Counted from the stretch's first letter, positions 1 through 8,676 are shown. The stretch is DNA of 64,000 nucleotides from Corynebacterium glucuronolyticum DSM 44120 (GCF_030440595.1 NZ_CP047452.1:1984001-2048000), one strand, 5' to 3'. The notes: a model not told the origin generated them from the sequence alone. Numbers and translations: made by a program.

Positions 1-52
1 CGGAGAGATCTCGCAGAGGTGGGGTAAATATCCTCGGCAGCGTCAACGTCAC
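1..52 (-). CDS. Terminase large subunit, N-terminal fragment (phage)
   Basis: Only the first 17 codons lie in the window. A GTG start whose first base is 52 (complement) has AGGAGG eight bases upstream, and the peptide begins MTLTLPRIFTPPLRDLS. The PR-I-F-TPPLR opening is typical of actinophage large terminases, the ATPase-nuclease motor that packages DNA into proheads. It lies 19 bases downstream of the small terminase gene in the same direction, the usual late-operon order. The Walker and nuclease motifs are outside the window, so the call rests on the N-terminus and position. Confidence 0.7.
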   Translation of the reverse strand, partial: MTLTLPRIFTPPLRDLS

Positions 53-71
53 GCCAGCCACCTCCTACCTG

Positions 72-503
72 TTAGAAGGGCTCGACCTCCTCGTCGAGCA
101 CCAGCAAGCCTAGCTTCTGTTTTCCCTCAGGATTAAGCCCAAGACCGGTCAAGACCTTGTTCAGGGTCGGGTAGGCGCCGAATGTTGTCTTGTCGATCCT
201 CGCCTGGTCTCCTGAAGCATTAGCTTCGTCTATGTATGTGGCCAGTTCGCGGGCCACTTCGATGCTTGCTTGGTCGTCGGCAGTCAGATGTGTGGCTGCT
301 GCGACGGCTCCGTCCACTGAATCGAGCATTTTTCCCATGTCAACGCCTCCAGGTCGTCTAAATATCCTGTTATCGCCTGCAATCGCCCGAATTGCTGTGT
401 CTACTCGCGCGAGCCCCCGTTCCAGCTCAGAGAGAGAACCCGAGACTCTGTCCAGTGGCCGGGAGGGGGAGTCCCTCCGGGCGGGCTCAGATTTTTTGGC
501 CAC
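72..503 (-). CDS. Probable phage terminase small subunit
   Basis: About 143 residues. I chose the GTG at 503 (product starting MAKKSEPARRDSP) because the longer reading frame upstream is just overlap with the HNH gene; the two genes then overlap by 17 bases. The N-terminus is basic and low in complexity. A helical segment follows (SELERGLARVDTAIRAIAGD), then a C-terminal stretch ending in acidic EVEPF. Small terminases recognise the packaging site and load the large subunit. The call comes mainly from position, HNH then TerS then TerL, which is common in cos-type siphophages. No unique motif proves it. Confidence 0.6.
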   Translation of the reverse strand: MAKKSEPARRDSPSRPLDRVSGSLSELERGLARVDTAIRAIAGDNRIFRRPGGVDMGKMLDSVDGAVAAATHLTADDQASIEVARELATYIDEANASGDQARIDKTTFGAYPTLNKVLTGLGLNPEGKQKLGLLVLDEEVEPF

Positions 504-1176
504 CCCTATCAATCCATGCCACGACTCTACCAGTCGGCCAATCCAGCGAGCCATCAATAGGCAACTGCTCATGCGCCGCGTACCACTCCGGTCCGTGCTC
601 AACCCACGAGCCCGGCTGACTCATCTTTCGGTTACACTGCCGGTGAAGCAAACGCGCAGCTAAATGGCCTTTATCCTGCTGTAAATGGTCCGCTTCAAGC
701 GCAGCGCCGTCGAAATTCCGCGCCGAATCCTTGTACATCGGCCGGCCGCAGTAGTCACACTCGGTACCGTCGCGAAGGCTGTACAGGAGTTGCTGTCGTT
801 TGACCTTGTGAGCTGCGCCGTAGCCTCGTTTCGCGGCGGATTCTTTCTTCTTAGGCTTAATCTCACGATGCTTAACGGTAACGCTGTGACCTTGGGCTTT
901 TAGCCTGCTGGCGAGCTCCTCGGCGACAGCGACGGAACGGTGTCGACCCGCGTTACAAAGGGTGGTTACGGCAGTGAATTCCCCCAGCGCGATTTCCTTC
1001 TCCCACTGGTCGAGCTTATCCTGAATTTGTGGGAGAAGCCATTCTTTTACCAGGCGGTTCGTGCCGTCACGTGGCATGAGCTTCGGCACATCATAAGGGT
1101 TCGGTAGACGCGATGCGTCAATGACGTAGCCGTTTCTTGGTGTGCCTGCGAGTTTTCCGGAGGTGATCTGAATCAA
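487..1176 (-). CDS. RapZ C-terminal-like domain fused to HNH endonuclease (phage)
   Basis: 229 residues with a TTG start at 1176; GGGAGG lies 12 bases upstream. Residues 17-105 resemble the C-terminal domain of RapZ: the RLPNP..PKL.P..G segment at 23-39 and CNAGRHRSVAVAEELA at 74-89 correspond to FLPNP...KLRP..G and CTGGKHRSV.IAEQLA in RapZ. Residues 140-190 form an HNH nuclease: C140-x2-C143, EADH at 161-164, then H178-x2-CN at 181-182. HNH proteins next to terminases commonly help packaging cleavage. RapZ-C in enterobacteria binds a small RNA and glucosamine-6-phosphate; what it does here is unknown. The fusion is the unusual part. Confidence 0.75.
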   Translation of the reverse strand: MIQITSGKLAGTPRNGYVIDASRLPNPYDVPKLMPRDGTNRLVKEWLLPQIQDKLDQWEKEIALGEFTAVTTLCNAGRHRSVAVAEELASRLKAQGHSVTVKHREIKPKKKESAAKRGYGAAHKVKRQQLLYSLRDGTECDYCGRPMYKDSARNFDGAALEADHLQQDKGHLAARLLHRQCNRKMSQPGSWVEHGPEWYAAHEQLPIDGSLDWPTGRVVAWIDRGGQKI

Positions 1177-1294
1177 GCGTTCTTCATACCTCCCATAAAG
1201 ATTGGTGCCAGCATCCGGGTCGAGATGAAACTTCGGCGGGTGCGCGTTGTGCGCTCCTCAACCCTTGGAATGTGATGCCGGCAAGTCTATGCAT

Positions 1295-1320
1295 AACAAA
1301 ACCCCCGGTTTCCCAGGGGT
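1295..1320 (-). terminator. Intrinsic terminator between replication and packaging operons
   Basis: On the minus strand ACCCCTGG, a GAAA tetraloop and CCGGGGGT form an 8-bp stem with one GU pair, followed by TTTTGTT. It sits just after the 1339-1980 gene and would end leftward transcription of the replication module. The rest of the gap (1177-1294) must hold the start signals of the HNH-terminase operon and possibly the cos site; I could not identify either with confidence. Confidence 0.75.
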
Positions 1321-1338
1321 ATCATCACGTCGATTATA

Positions 1339-1980
1339 TCAACAACCGTGACAGTCCACAAGACCCACACGCAAAATTTCCTCCAACTTGTAATAGTTGC
1401 GCCCACCCTGCACGTAAGCCGTAATCTTCCCCCGCTTCACCCACTGCCTCAACAACTCGGGCGAAACATCATACCCACGCTGCGCTAGCAGCGGACAGAT
1501 AACCGATGAGGTCATCCGAGCCTGCGCCTGCGGAGCACCGGCCTCAATCCCCTGCGAGCGCTCACGCAGCTCACACTCCCTCGCAATAAAACCCGCCTGC
1601 GTCACCATCAATTCGACCAAGTCCTCGACAACGGGGAACCGCTGGACAATCTCATCCGCTTCCCTCCACAGGTGCGCGCACACCATCGGACCGGTAATCG
1701 GTTCAATCACCCGATCCCCCCGCGTAGTGTAGGACAGCGCATCATGAGCCATATTGAGTAGTCCACCCGGTATCCGCTCATCCAACCGCTCGTGCAGCAA
1801 GCAGTCCTCAAGGTTAAGCCCCCAATCCCTATCCGGGGTTGGCGACGCCGGACCAAAGTGAGGAACCATTTTCCTGACGGGTTTTGGCTTTACAGGGCGC
1901 TCAGCTTTGAGTGATTCGAGCTGAAAAAATGCTTCTTTCAGAGCTTTTACAGCTGATTGGAATTCATCAATTGTGGTCAC
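1339..1980 (-). CDS. Phage protein with C-terminal HTH-like segment, unknown function
   Basis: 213 residues, not recognised as a named family. The ATG overlaps the SNF2 stop by four bases, so it is translationally coupled and is the last gene of the replication operon. Residues about 160-205 (VICPLLAQRGYDVSPELLRQWVKRGKITAYVQGG..YYKLEEIL, quoted with a gap) look like a MerR/HTH_17-type winged helix: an ordering helix, LRQWVKRGKI as recognition-type helix, then a Tyr-rich wing. The first 60 residues are Lys/Pro-rich. A DNA-binding accessory role is plausible but inferred only from that segment. Confidence 0.6.
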   Translation of the reverse strand: MTTIDEFQSAVKALKEAFFQLESLKAERPVKPKPVRKMVPHFGPASPTPDRDWGLNLEDCLLHERLDERIPGGLLNMAHDALSYTTRGDRVIEPITGPMVCAHLWREADEIVQRFPVVEDLVELMVTQAGFIARECELRERSQGIEAGAPQAQARMTSSVICPLLAQRGYDVSPELLRQWVKRGKITAYVQGGRNYYKLEEILRVGLVDCHGC

Positions 1981-3350
1981 TGGGGGTCTCCTAACTCTGC
2001 TTTCACAGCGCTGATCAGCTGCTGCTGGGTTGCTGATTTTGTGGCGAGCGCGCGGGTAACACGCTCGTCGATGGTTCCCCGTGTGACGAGATGAATGATA
2101 CTTACCGGGTGGGTTTGCCCCTGGCGGTTCAGACGGGCGTTAGTCTGCTGGACGAGCTCCAGTGACCAGGGGGTGGTCACCCACACCAGGATATGCCCGC
2201 CTGCCTGCAGATTCAACCCATGACCAGCACTAGCGGGGTGGATAAGGCCGACGGGGATGCGGCCCTCATTCCACGCTGTGAAATCCTCGGAGCTCTCCAA
2301 CGGCCGGGCATCGGGGTAGGCCTCGAGGATCCTCTCGCGCTCGTGCTTGAACCAGTAAGCAACTAGCACTGATGCGCCATTGGCAGCTTCGATGACGTCA
2401 CCGAGGGCGTCTATTTTTGCTGAATGTATCGGTTCCCAGCCGGTCTGCTCGCTGGTTATTTCGTCATAGATGTAGATGGCGCCGGATGCGAGCTGCATGA
2501 GCTTGCCGGAAAGCGTTCCGGCGTTGCCGGCATCAATGACAGTATCCCTGACCTGAACAACCATGTCACGCTTGAGATTGTCGTACAGGGCTTTTTCCTT
2601 CGGCTGCATGGCGACCTCATGGGATTGGTCAGTTACCTCCGGTAGTTGGAGGTAGTCGGCGGTCTCCATGGAGATGGTGATATCGCCGATGAGCTCGTAT
2701 ATCTTCTCCTCGGAGCCTGGCATGATGAGCCATTCATAGACTTGATGTCCGTTAGATTTTCCCGGCCGGAAGAACCGCTCACGGTAGTGGGTGATGAACC
2801 TTCCGAGACGCTTGCCACCGTCAAGGAGCCGGAACGGTGCCCACAAGTCGAGGAGGCCATTGGAGGAGGGGGTGCCGGTCAAGCCGACTATCCGCCTGAT
2901 GCGTGACCGTACTTTCGTTAGGGCTTTGAAGCGTTTGGCCTTGTGATTTTTGAAGCTGGACAGCTCGTCAATGATGACCATGTCGAATGGCCAGGCCTTG
3001 CCTAGTTCTTTGACCAGCCAGGGAATGTTTTCTCGGTTGATGATGTAAATATCGGCTGTATGGTTAAGGGCGTCTCGGCGCTGTTTCGGGGTGCCGACGA
3101 GCACTGAGTAGGTGAGCGCTTTGAGGTGGTCCCATTTTTGTAATTCTTGTGGCCAGGTGTCGCGGGCGACACGCAGCGGGGCAACGATGAGAACCTTCTC
3201 CACGGCGAAATAGTCATTAAGCAGCTCGTCTATGGCTGTCAGTGTGATGATTGTCTTGCCGAGGCCCATTTGGAGAAAGAGAGCTGCTTCTTGGTGCTCG
3301 CAGATGAATTCAGTGGCGTAGGCCTGGTAGTCGTGAGGTTTGTATTTCAT
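1977..3350 (-). CDS. SNF2-family DNA helicase/translocase (phage)
   Basis: 457 residues. Superfamily 2 motifs are in order: Q-like motif PHDYQ at the N-terminus, Walker A QMGLGKT near residue 29, Walker B/DEXX as IIDELSS near 125, motif III GLTGTPSSN, and a C-terminal helicase half ending with LVQQTNARLNRQGQ (motif VI). Such compact SNF2 proteins are standard in phage replication cassettes beside VRR-NUC nucleases and VapE primases, where they are thought to translocate on DNA during replication or recombination. It overlaps the VRR-NUC gene upstream by 41 bases and the next gene by four. Confidence 0.92.
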   Translation of the reverse strand: MKYKPHDYQAYATEFICEHQEAALFLQMGLGKTIITLTAIDELLNDYFAVEKVLIVAPLRVARDTWPQELQKWDHLKALTYSVLVGTPKQRRDALNHTADIYIINRENIPWLVKELGKAWPFDMVIIDELSSFKNHKAKRFKALTKVRSRIRRIVGLTGTPSSNGLLDLWAPFRLLDGGKRLGRFITHYRERFFRPGKSNGHQVYEWLIMPGSEEKIYELIGDITISMETADYLQLPEVTDQSHEVAMQPKEKALYDNLKRDMVVQVRDTVIDAGNAGTLSGKLMQLASGAIYIYDEITSEQTGWEPIHSAKIDALGDVIEAANGASVLVAYWFKHERERILEAYPDARPLESSEDFTAWNEGRIPVGLIHPASAGHGLNLQAGGHILVWVTTPWSLELVQQTNARLNRQGQTHPVSIIHLVTRGTIDERVTRALATKSATQQQLISAVKAELGDPQ

Positions 3351-3612
3351 TGATCAGCTCGTCTATTTGTCTTTGACTGTTGATGGTGCGGACCGTGAAT
3401 CCGAGGGCGCGTAGCTGTTCGTGGCGTCTCTTTTGGATTGGCCGGAGGTGGCCTCTCGATGCTTTTAGTTCGACGAAGATGACTTTTCCTCCGGGTAAGA
3501 GAAGAAGTCTGTCAGGCATTCCTGCGGTACCTGGAGAAGTGAGTTTGACAGCTCGTGCACCGATCCGTTGAACCTGTTTTCTCAGGTTTTGTTCGATTGA
3601 CTTCTCGTCCAT
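3310..3612 (-). CDS. VRR-NUC domain nuclease (phage)
   Basis: 100 residues from the ATG at 3612 (MDEKSIEQNLRKQVQR). The single domain fits the minimal VRR-NUC fold, a PD-(D/E)XK relative: GMPDRLLLLPGGKVIFVELKA supplies the catalytic D, then E-x-K, followed by GHLRPIQKRRHEQLRALG. Stand-alone phage VRR-NUC proteins are structure-specific nucleases, some cutting Holliday-junction-like DNA. The gene overlaps the SNF2 helicase start, suggesting coupled production of a helicase-nuclease pair. The longer upstream reading frame crosses the AT-rich repeat region and is not coding. Confidence 0.92.
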   Translation of the reverse strand: MDEKSIEQNLRKQVQRIGARAVKLTSPGTAGMPDRLLLLPGGKVIFVELKASRGHLRPIQKRRHEQLRALGFTVRTINSQRQIDELINEIQTSRLPGLRH

Positions 3613-3939
3613 TTTTGGCCTTTCTGGGACAAAATCTAGGCGAATCCATATAGTTCTCTGTATTAGGTGTTTAGGGGTGTATATATACCTATTTTCACTA
3701 TCTATATCGTTTCCTAGTATTTTCTTGTCCCTCTTGTCCCAAAAGAAGATAAATAAAGAAAACATAGAGGTTATAGCCGTTTTTATGGTTGGACAACCTT
3801 TGGGACAACTCGGGGACAATCCGGTTTTCCATTCTTTTTCCTTGTCCCACCGTTTTCCTCGTTTCACGCTTGGGACAACCTTGTCCACGTCGCCTGTCCC
3901 GGCTCGTCCCGGCTCGTCCCAGTAATGAATGTTCGAATA
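3613..3939. repeat. Iteron-like TTGTCCC/GGGACAA cluster, probable phage replication origin
   Basis: This gene-free stretch carries at least eight full copies of the 7-base core TTGTCCC or its complement: 3626, 3725, 3734, 3802, 3813, 3842, 3872, plus near matches at 3791, 3881, 3895, 3905 and 3915. The last three form a 10-base tandem (ggctcgtccc twice, preceded by cgcctgtccc). Copies occur in both orientations, and one stretch around 3661-3780 is very AT-rich. Iterons plus an AT-rich segment between primase-helicase and nuclease genes is typical of a replication origin. A cluster of repressor operators is the alternative. Confidence 0.65.
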
Positions 3940-6378
3940 TTATTGGCTACCGCCCGGGGCCTTGCGCCGGTACACACGCTGCCTTCCATAGAGCGGAACA
4001 CGCTCACGCGATTCACTCCTCTCCCACCCCTTTATCTGCTTCATGATGGACGCAATCTCATACGAATCCTTTCGCTGTAGCGCTGCTGGCTCATTACCGA
4101 AGCACTCCGCCCAAATCTCCGGGTTCGTTACCGTAGCTCGCTCCACCCCGTCTGTGACGCCGGCCATTCCGAATTCCCCACTTGCGCCACTGAGATACGC
4201 GCGGCGTTGATGCAACGGCATCATATCCCAGTCGGCGGGAAGCTTCTTTTCGAGGAAGTCAGCGACAAGCCCCACACGGTCATCGGTCTCTATGGCGTCA
4301 TCTTGCTGCACGCGGGCAAGCTCAGCGACCTCACCCGTGAGGTGCAAGGGTTCCCCAGCCTTGTAGTACGTCAGCGCTTCAGCCCAAATTTGCTTCACCT
4401 CTTCGTCGGTCACCTCCCATGCCTTCTTCTCCCCGACGCCGGTGACCTTTACGGGGCTGAACCGGCGGTTACCGGTGATGTCGCGAAGGAAGCCGTCCTC
4501 GGCGTTGGTGGTGCCGACAATGATGCACTGGCGGGGGTGTGATTCTACGACACTGGCGTAGGCGGGGCGGTATTTGTCATCCGTCCTCGAGATGAAGGAC
4601 TTGACGATTTCGACCTCCATCTTCCGCATGCCGGAGAGCTCGCCGATCTCAATGATCCAGTGGCCTTGCAGCTTCTCCGCACCCGTCTTGTCCTTCATAT
4701 CTGTCATGGTCAGCGCATCAGAGAACCACTCTCCGGCAAGCTTTGCGAAAAGCGTGGATTTACCAACGCCCTGCGGACCGTTGAGGATGAGGACCTGATC
4801 AAACTTGATGCCTGGCCTCATGACGCGGGCAATCGCAGCCACAAGCGTCTTCCTTGTCACAGCGCGGGTGTAGATGTTGTCGTCTGCTCCCAGGTAGGTG
4901 ACTAGTAGGGTGTCGACGCGCTCCACCCCATCCCAGGGTGGGAGAGCCTTGAGGTAGTTGCGGACGGGGTGAAATGAACGGTTAGCGGCCACAGCAATCA
5001 GGGCTTCCTTTGTTTTCGTGGGGGCGTACAGCCCCGTGTAGGTGTGCTCGATATAGACCTTGAGCTGGGCAAGATCAGTGTCTGTCCAGGCTTGTTTGGT
5101 GCGTTTCCATGGCAGGGGCTCCCCGGGGAGAACGTCGATATTGGAGGCGTGCTCGTTCCAGGCGATGGCGTGCAGTTTTGGGTCGTTTCCGAGGATGGTG
5201 ACGAAGTTGGAGAGGGAATCTTGCAGGGTACCGTTCTTTTTCAGGTCAAGTTGGGTTTCCCATTCTGGGTCCGGCTGGGGCTCACTGTCACTGTCACTGT
5301 CACTGTCGGTGAGGACGCTGAATTCGGCGGCTGCCTGCTCCTGACGCTCTGTGGCCAACACCCGCCTGGTGGCCTTATCCTCCGATGCAAACTCGGTCAT
5401 GAGCTTGAAGGAGGGCAGCCGGTTGGTGGGCGTCTTTGGCTTAGCTGCCAGTGTCTCTTCATCCTCGGTGCTGTATCGGTGGATGCGGACGAGGTCGAAG
5501 GCGTTGACAAGCTGCTCGCCTGCCGGGTCGGTGGCATGCCAGCTGTAGGAAAATTTCCCGTCATAGGTGACCACACCGGCGACGGATTCGCCCGGCACGT
5601 AGGAGAATCGGCCGTCACCTGCTTCGGTGTAGACCTTCTCCCCCAGCATGGCGATAGCGTCCTCAATCGTGTGGGCGCGGCAGAAGGCACCCACGAGGCC
5701 GGGTTTTTGCAGCGGGTCTGCTTGTTTTCCGGCCCTGTCCTCGATGGCCAAGGTTTGGCGGGAGGAGGTTGGCCACGTGGAGACGTCACGCCAGTCGTCG
5801 TAGCGTGCGAGCTGCTCATCGGGGTCAAGCCATGGCCCCTCGTGGTGGTGGTAGAGGAATTCACCATCCTTGGGGTGCGATGGCCAATACATCATTCGGT
5901 GGGGCTCATACGTGGTGTCATCGAAGTAGTCGATGCCGACATCTGCCGCGATGCGTCGGCCAAGTGCGGGGTACTCGTCCTCGCTGACATCCCGTGACAG
6001 GGGGATGACGAGCCGGAGCCTGGGCTCGTCAGGAAGGTGCGAGTGCGTGGAGTAAACGGCCCATTCGACGGTGAGGAGGAGTGGCAGGCGCTCGAGAAGA
6101 TCCACGGGGGGCGTATCAAGGTCAAGGCTCAGCACCGAGCGGGATAGGACGTGGCCTTTGCGCCTACGACCCTGCGCCAGGTGCCCACCGACGAACCCGC
6201 CCACGTCTTTCCACTCGGCGCGCTTTGCTTTGGCGGCCTTGTGGTACTCAGTGACCGTGTCGACGCCGACGTGTGGGGCGGAGAGTTTTTCTAGGAGTTC
6301 TCCCCAGCTGGTGAGGGTGTTTTTCCAGGTTTTGGCGAGCCTTGTTGGTGCGGTCGCGACCTTGAGCTCACGGCTCAT
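3940..6378 (-). CDS. VapE-type primase-helicase (phage replication)
   Basis: 812 residues from the ATG at 6378, eight bases after AAGGAG; a GTG nine bases earlier is possible but overlaps the ribosome site. The N-terminal 250 residues resemble archaeal/eukaryotic-type primase domains, with SRSVLSLDLD and later RLRLVIPLSRD strands. The C-terminal part is a VirE/VapE superfamily 3-like ATPase: PQGVGKSTL Walker A, then HWIIEIGELSG Walker B and VGTTNAEDGFLRD as motif C. A DSDSDSDS linker is encoded by a tandem hexamer repeat near 5285-5308. It probably opens the adjacent repeat-rich origin and lays primers. Confidence 0.9.
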   Translation of the reverse strand: MSRELKVATAPTRLAKTWKNTLTSWGELLEKLSAPHVGVDTVTEYHKAAKAKRAEWKDVGGFVGGHLAQGRRRKGHVLSRSVLSLDLDTPPVDLLERLPLLLTVEWAVYSTHSHLPDEPRLRLVIPLSRDVSEDEYPALGRRIAADVGIDYFDDTTYEPHRMMYWPSHPKDGEFLYHHHEGPWLDPDEQLARYDDWRDVSTWPTSSRQTLAIEDRAGKQADPLQKPGLVGAFCRAHTIEDAIAMLGEKVYTEAGDGRFSYVPGESVAGVVTYDGKFSYSWHATDPAGEQLVNAFDLVRIHRYSTEDEETLAAKPKTPTNRLPSFKLMTEFASEDKATRRVLATERQEQAAAEFSVLTDSDSDSDSEPQPDPEWETQLDLKKNGTLQDSLSNFVTILGNDPKLHAIAWNEHASNIDVLPGEPLPWKRTKQAWTDTDLAQLKVYIEHTYTGLYAPTKTKEALIAVAANRSFHPVRNYLKALPPWDGVERVDTLLVTYLGADDNIYTRAVTRKTLVAAIARVMRPGIKFDQVLILNGPQGVGKSTLFAKLAGEWFSDALTMTDMKDKTGAEKLQGHWIIEIGELSGMRKMEVEIVKSFISRTDDKYRPAYASVVESHPRQCIIVGTTNAEDGFLRDITGNRRFSPVKVTGVGEKKAWEVTDEEVKQIWAEALTYYKAGEPLHLTGEVAELARVQQDDAIETDDRVGLVADFLEKKLPADWDMMPLHQRRAYLSGASGEFGMAGVTDGVERATVTNPEIWAECFGNEPAALQRKDSYEIASIMKQIKGWERSESRERVPLYGRQRVYRRKAPGGSQ

Positions 6379-6394
6379 GATGATCACTCCTTAG

Positions 6395-8398
6395 CTAATC
6401 TTTTTGGTAGAAGGCACATTCGTAGCCGTCTGCTTTGACGGGCAGGCCTGCTGCCCAGGAGGGGGTTTGGGACATGAGCGCGCACAGGGTGTCTATGTCT
6501 GCGTCCATGGGGGTATCGACGACCATCTCATCGTGAACGTGCATGACAATCCGGTAGCCCGCGTCTGTGACGGTTGTGAGGGCATGGGCGAGCAAGTCGC
6601 GGGCGACAGCTTGTGTGATGTTCTCGGTGAGCTTCCCGCCATAGGTCTCAATCCGCTGGAATTTCCGGTTGACGCCTACACCTAAGAAGGTGATGGACGG
6701 GTTGCCCCACTTGTTCTCCCCTATTTCGGCCTTCGGGTAGTGCAGGCGTCGGCCGGATGGGAGAGTGATGCACATCATGTGCTTGTCGAGGGTGAATTCC
6801 ACCCCGCGGACGGTTTGCGGCTTGCCGGTTTTGATCACCTTGATGGCTGCCCGGTTCACCTCGTCCCAGTATTTTGTGACCATCTGGTTTGCACCCCGCC
6901 AGTCCTCTACGATGGGTTGCAGTTCGTCTTCTTCGATGCCCATTTTGAGGGCTCCCATCGCTTTGAGGGCACCGGGACCGCCACCGTATCCGCAGGCGAG
7001 AACAGCGATTTTGCCTTTTTGTCTTAGGTGGCCATTGATGCCATGTTTTTCGACGGGCACACCGAACATCGCTGAAGCGGTGTGGCAGTAGAGGTCTTTG
7101 CCTTCCTCGAAGGCGGTGAGGGTGGAGGTTTGGCCAGACAACCAAGCTAAGACCCTCGCTTCGATGGCGTTGTAGTCGGCCACAATGAACTTATGGCCAT
7201 TGCGGGGGATAAACGCGGTGCGGATTAGTTGGGACAGGGTGTCTGGGAGGGAGCTATAGAGGAGGTCGACGAGGTCTGCGTCGCCTTCACGGATGAGGCC
7301 GCGGGCGGTTGCGAGGTCGGGCAGGTGGTTTTGTGGGAGGTTTTGCACCTGGATGAGCCTTCCTGCCCAACGTCCTGTGCGGGCTGCACCATAGAACTGG
7401 AGGAGACCGTGCGCCCTGCCGTCGTGGCACGTGGCGCGCATCATGGCTCGGTATTTTTTGACGGAGCTTCTCGCGAGTTCTTGGCGCAGTTCGAGGACGC
7501 GTTTCACGTCACCGGTGGCGGTTTCTAGGGCTTCCGCGATGGCTGCCTTGGCGAGGGAGTTCAGGGGTTGTCCTTGCTCTTCTAGCCACCCGCGCAGCTG
7601 CTGCACGGAGTTTGGGTTAGCAAGGCCGGTTATTTCGCAGGCTTCGGCAGAAAGCTGCTCGTGGTGGTGCTCATCGGCCTTGACGGCCTGCTCGGCAAGC
7701 TCTAGGTCAATGTAGATTCCGTTGTCGTTGATGGCCTGGTCAGTCGCGTACTGGTCCCAGATCCAATCCTCCAACGGCCAGGGGTTCAACTTCTCGCGGA
7801 TGCCGAGCTCCACCTCGACGTCGCGGACGTTGTACTCGCAAAAAACTTTCCAGTCCTCCGGGTAATCCTCCGGCCGATTCTGCGGGTCACGCTGGGGGTT
7901 AAACAGGCTCGCCTGCTCCCGGTTGTGTGGCACGCAGAATTTCTGGATAAGCTTCTTGCCCTCCTCCATTTTTTCGATCTCTAGGCCGAGTGCTTCGGAG
8001 GCCTTGGCAAGTGAGACGGGCAGCCCAAGGGCACCAGCCCAGACCATGGTGCAGCGCCACCCGTGAGGGTTGAGGAATTCACCGGGGGCGAGGATTCCGG
8101 CGTCACGCGCCCAGCGGGAGAGACAGACGCGCTCGAAGTTTGCATTGAACGCCCACTTCGTGACATTTTCATCGAAGAGCGCTTTGATGACGGCCTGGGG
8201 GATCTTCTCACCCTGGGCGAGGTCGACAAGCTTCACGGGCCCCTCATCTACGGAGTAGGCGAAGAGTAGGATCTGGAAGTCGTCAGCATCGGCGTACCTG
8301 TAGGCGCCACCCTTGGCGATGTCGTTTGAGCTGTACGTTTCGATGTCAATTGAGAGTGTTTTCGTGGCTGTCCTTACTTGTTGAGTGCTATGGCCCAT
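6395..8398 (-). CDS. Family A DNA polymerase with 3'-5' exonuclease (phage)
   Basis: 667 residues. The N-terminal DEDD exonuclease is shown by SIDIETYS (D18, E20), NANFERVCL and YNVRDVEVE (D193). Polymerase motif A is VADYNAIEARVLAWLSG with D408, motif B is the KIAVLACGYGGGPGAL helix, and motif C is MHVHDEMVV near residue 630. There is no 5'-3' exonuclease domain, as usual for phage PolA. The annotated ATG overlaps the previous small gene by 25 bases and has no clear ribosome site; a start a few codons inside is possible. It follows DUF2815 and precedes the primase gene in the same operon. Confidence 0.95.
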   Translation of the reverse strand: MGHSTQQVRTATKTLSIDIETYSSNDIAKGGAYRYADADDFQILLFAYSVDEGPVKLVDLAQGEKIPQAVIKALFDENVTKWAFNANFERVCLSRWARDAGILAPGEFLNPHGWRCTMVWAGALGLPVSLAKASEALGLEIEKMEEGKKLIQKFCVPHNREQASLFNPQRDPQNRPEDYPEDWKVFCEYNVRDVEVELGIREKLNPWPLEDWIWDQYATDQAINDNGIYIDLELAEQAVKADEHHHEQLSAEACEITGLANPNSVQQLRGWLEEQGQPLNSLAKAAIAEALETATGDVKRVLELRQELARSSVKKYRAMMRATCHDGRAHGLLQFYGAARTGRWAGRLIQVQNLPQNHLPDLATARGLIREGDADLVDLLYSSLPDTLSQLIRTAFIPRNGHKFIVADYNAIEARVLAWLSGQTSTLTAFEEGKDLYCHTASAMFGVPVEKHGINGHLRQKGKIAVLACGYGGGPGALKAMGALKMGIEEDELQPIVEDWRGANQMVTKYWDEVNRAAIKVIKTGKPQTVRGVEFTLDKHMMCITLPSGRRLHYPKAEIGENKWGNPSITFLGVGVNRKFQRIETYGGKLTENITQAVARDLLAHALTTVTDAGYRIVMHVHDEMVVDTPMDADIDTLCALMSQTPSWAAGLPVKADGYECAFYQKD

Positions 8399-8589
8399 GC
8401 GGGGATCGGGTGGCCATTCAACGATGTTTCGCCGTCAAGGATGGCCTTGGCCACGTCTAAAAATTCCTGTTGGCAAACGTCACCTATGTCTTCCCAGTGG
8501 CGTCGCGAGTAGAAGGCGGTCTGGCATTGGGCTTTGATTTCGTATTGCTTGTGGATGCGTTTGGCGAGGGTGAGGGCGCTAAGTGTCAT
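8374..8589 (-). CDS. Small phage protein, unknown
   Basis: 71 residues, unrecognised. It is rich in Gln, His and aromatic residues in the first half (HKQYEIKAQCQTAFYSRRHWEDIGDV reads across it, quoted in part) and contains a helix LDVAKAILDG. It sits directly upstream of the DNA polymerase gene with a 25-base overlap, so it is probably co-translated. Genes of this size and place occur in many replication cassettes of this type, but I cannot assign a role. Confidence 0.6.
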   Translation of the reverse strand: MTLSALTLAKRIHKQYEIKAQCQTAFYSRRHWEDIGDVCQQEFLDVAKAILDGETSLNGHPIPAWAIALNK

Positions 8590-8626
8590 TTGTGAGTAAA
8601 GAAAAAGAGGGGGTTTAGTGTGGGGA

Positions 8627-8676
8627 TAAAAAGGGGGGTGGCCCTCCCAGACAGGCCGTCAAAGGAGAACCACCCC
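8627..8676 (-). terminator. Possible terminator/attenuator after DUF2815 gene
   Basis: On the minus strand GGGGTGG (8670-8676) can pair with CCACCCC (8635-8641) across a 28-base loop, followed by CCTTTTTATCC. The stem is short and the loop long. It may reduce rather than stop transcription into the polymerase gene, letting the ssDNA-binding protein be made in excess. Confidence 0.4.

Noticed and set aside
1177..1300. cos site of the phage
   Set aside because: Position suits a cos site and the DNA has short GC-rich dyads, but no overhang or known motif can be shown.
5281..5310. Phase-variable repeat in the primase gene
   Set aside because: The tandem unit is six bases, so copy-number change keeps the frame and only alters a DS linker.
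5044..5997. 317-codon plus-strand ORF
   Set aside because: Antisense to the VapE primase gene, with no ribosome site and no recognisable domain.
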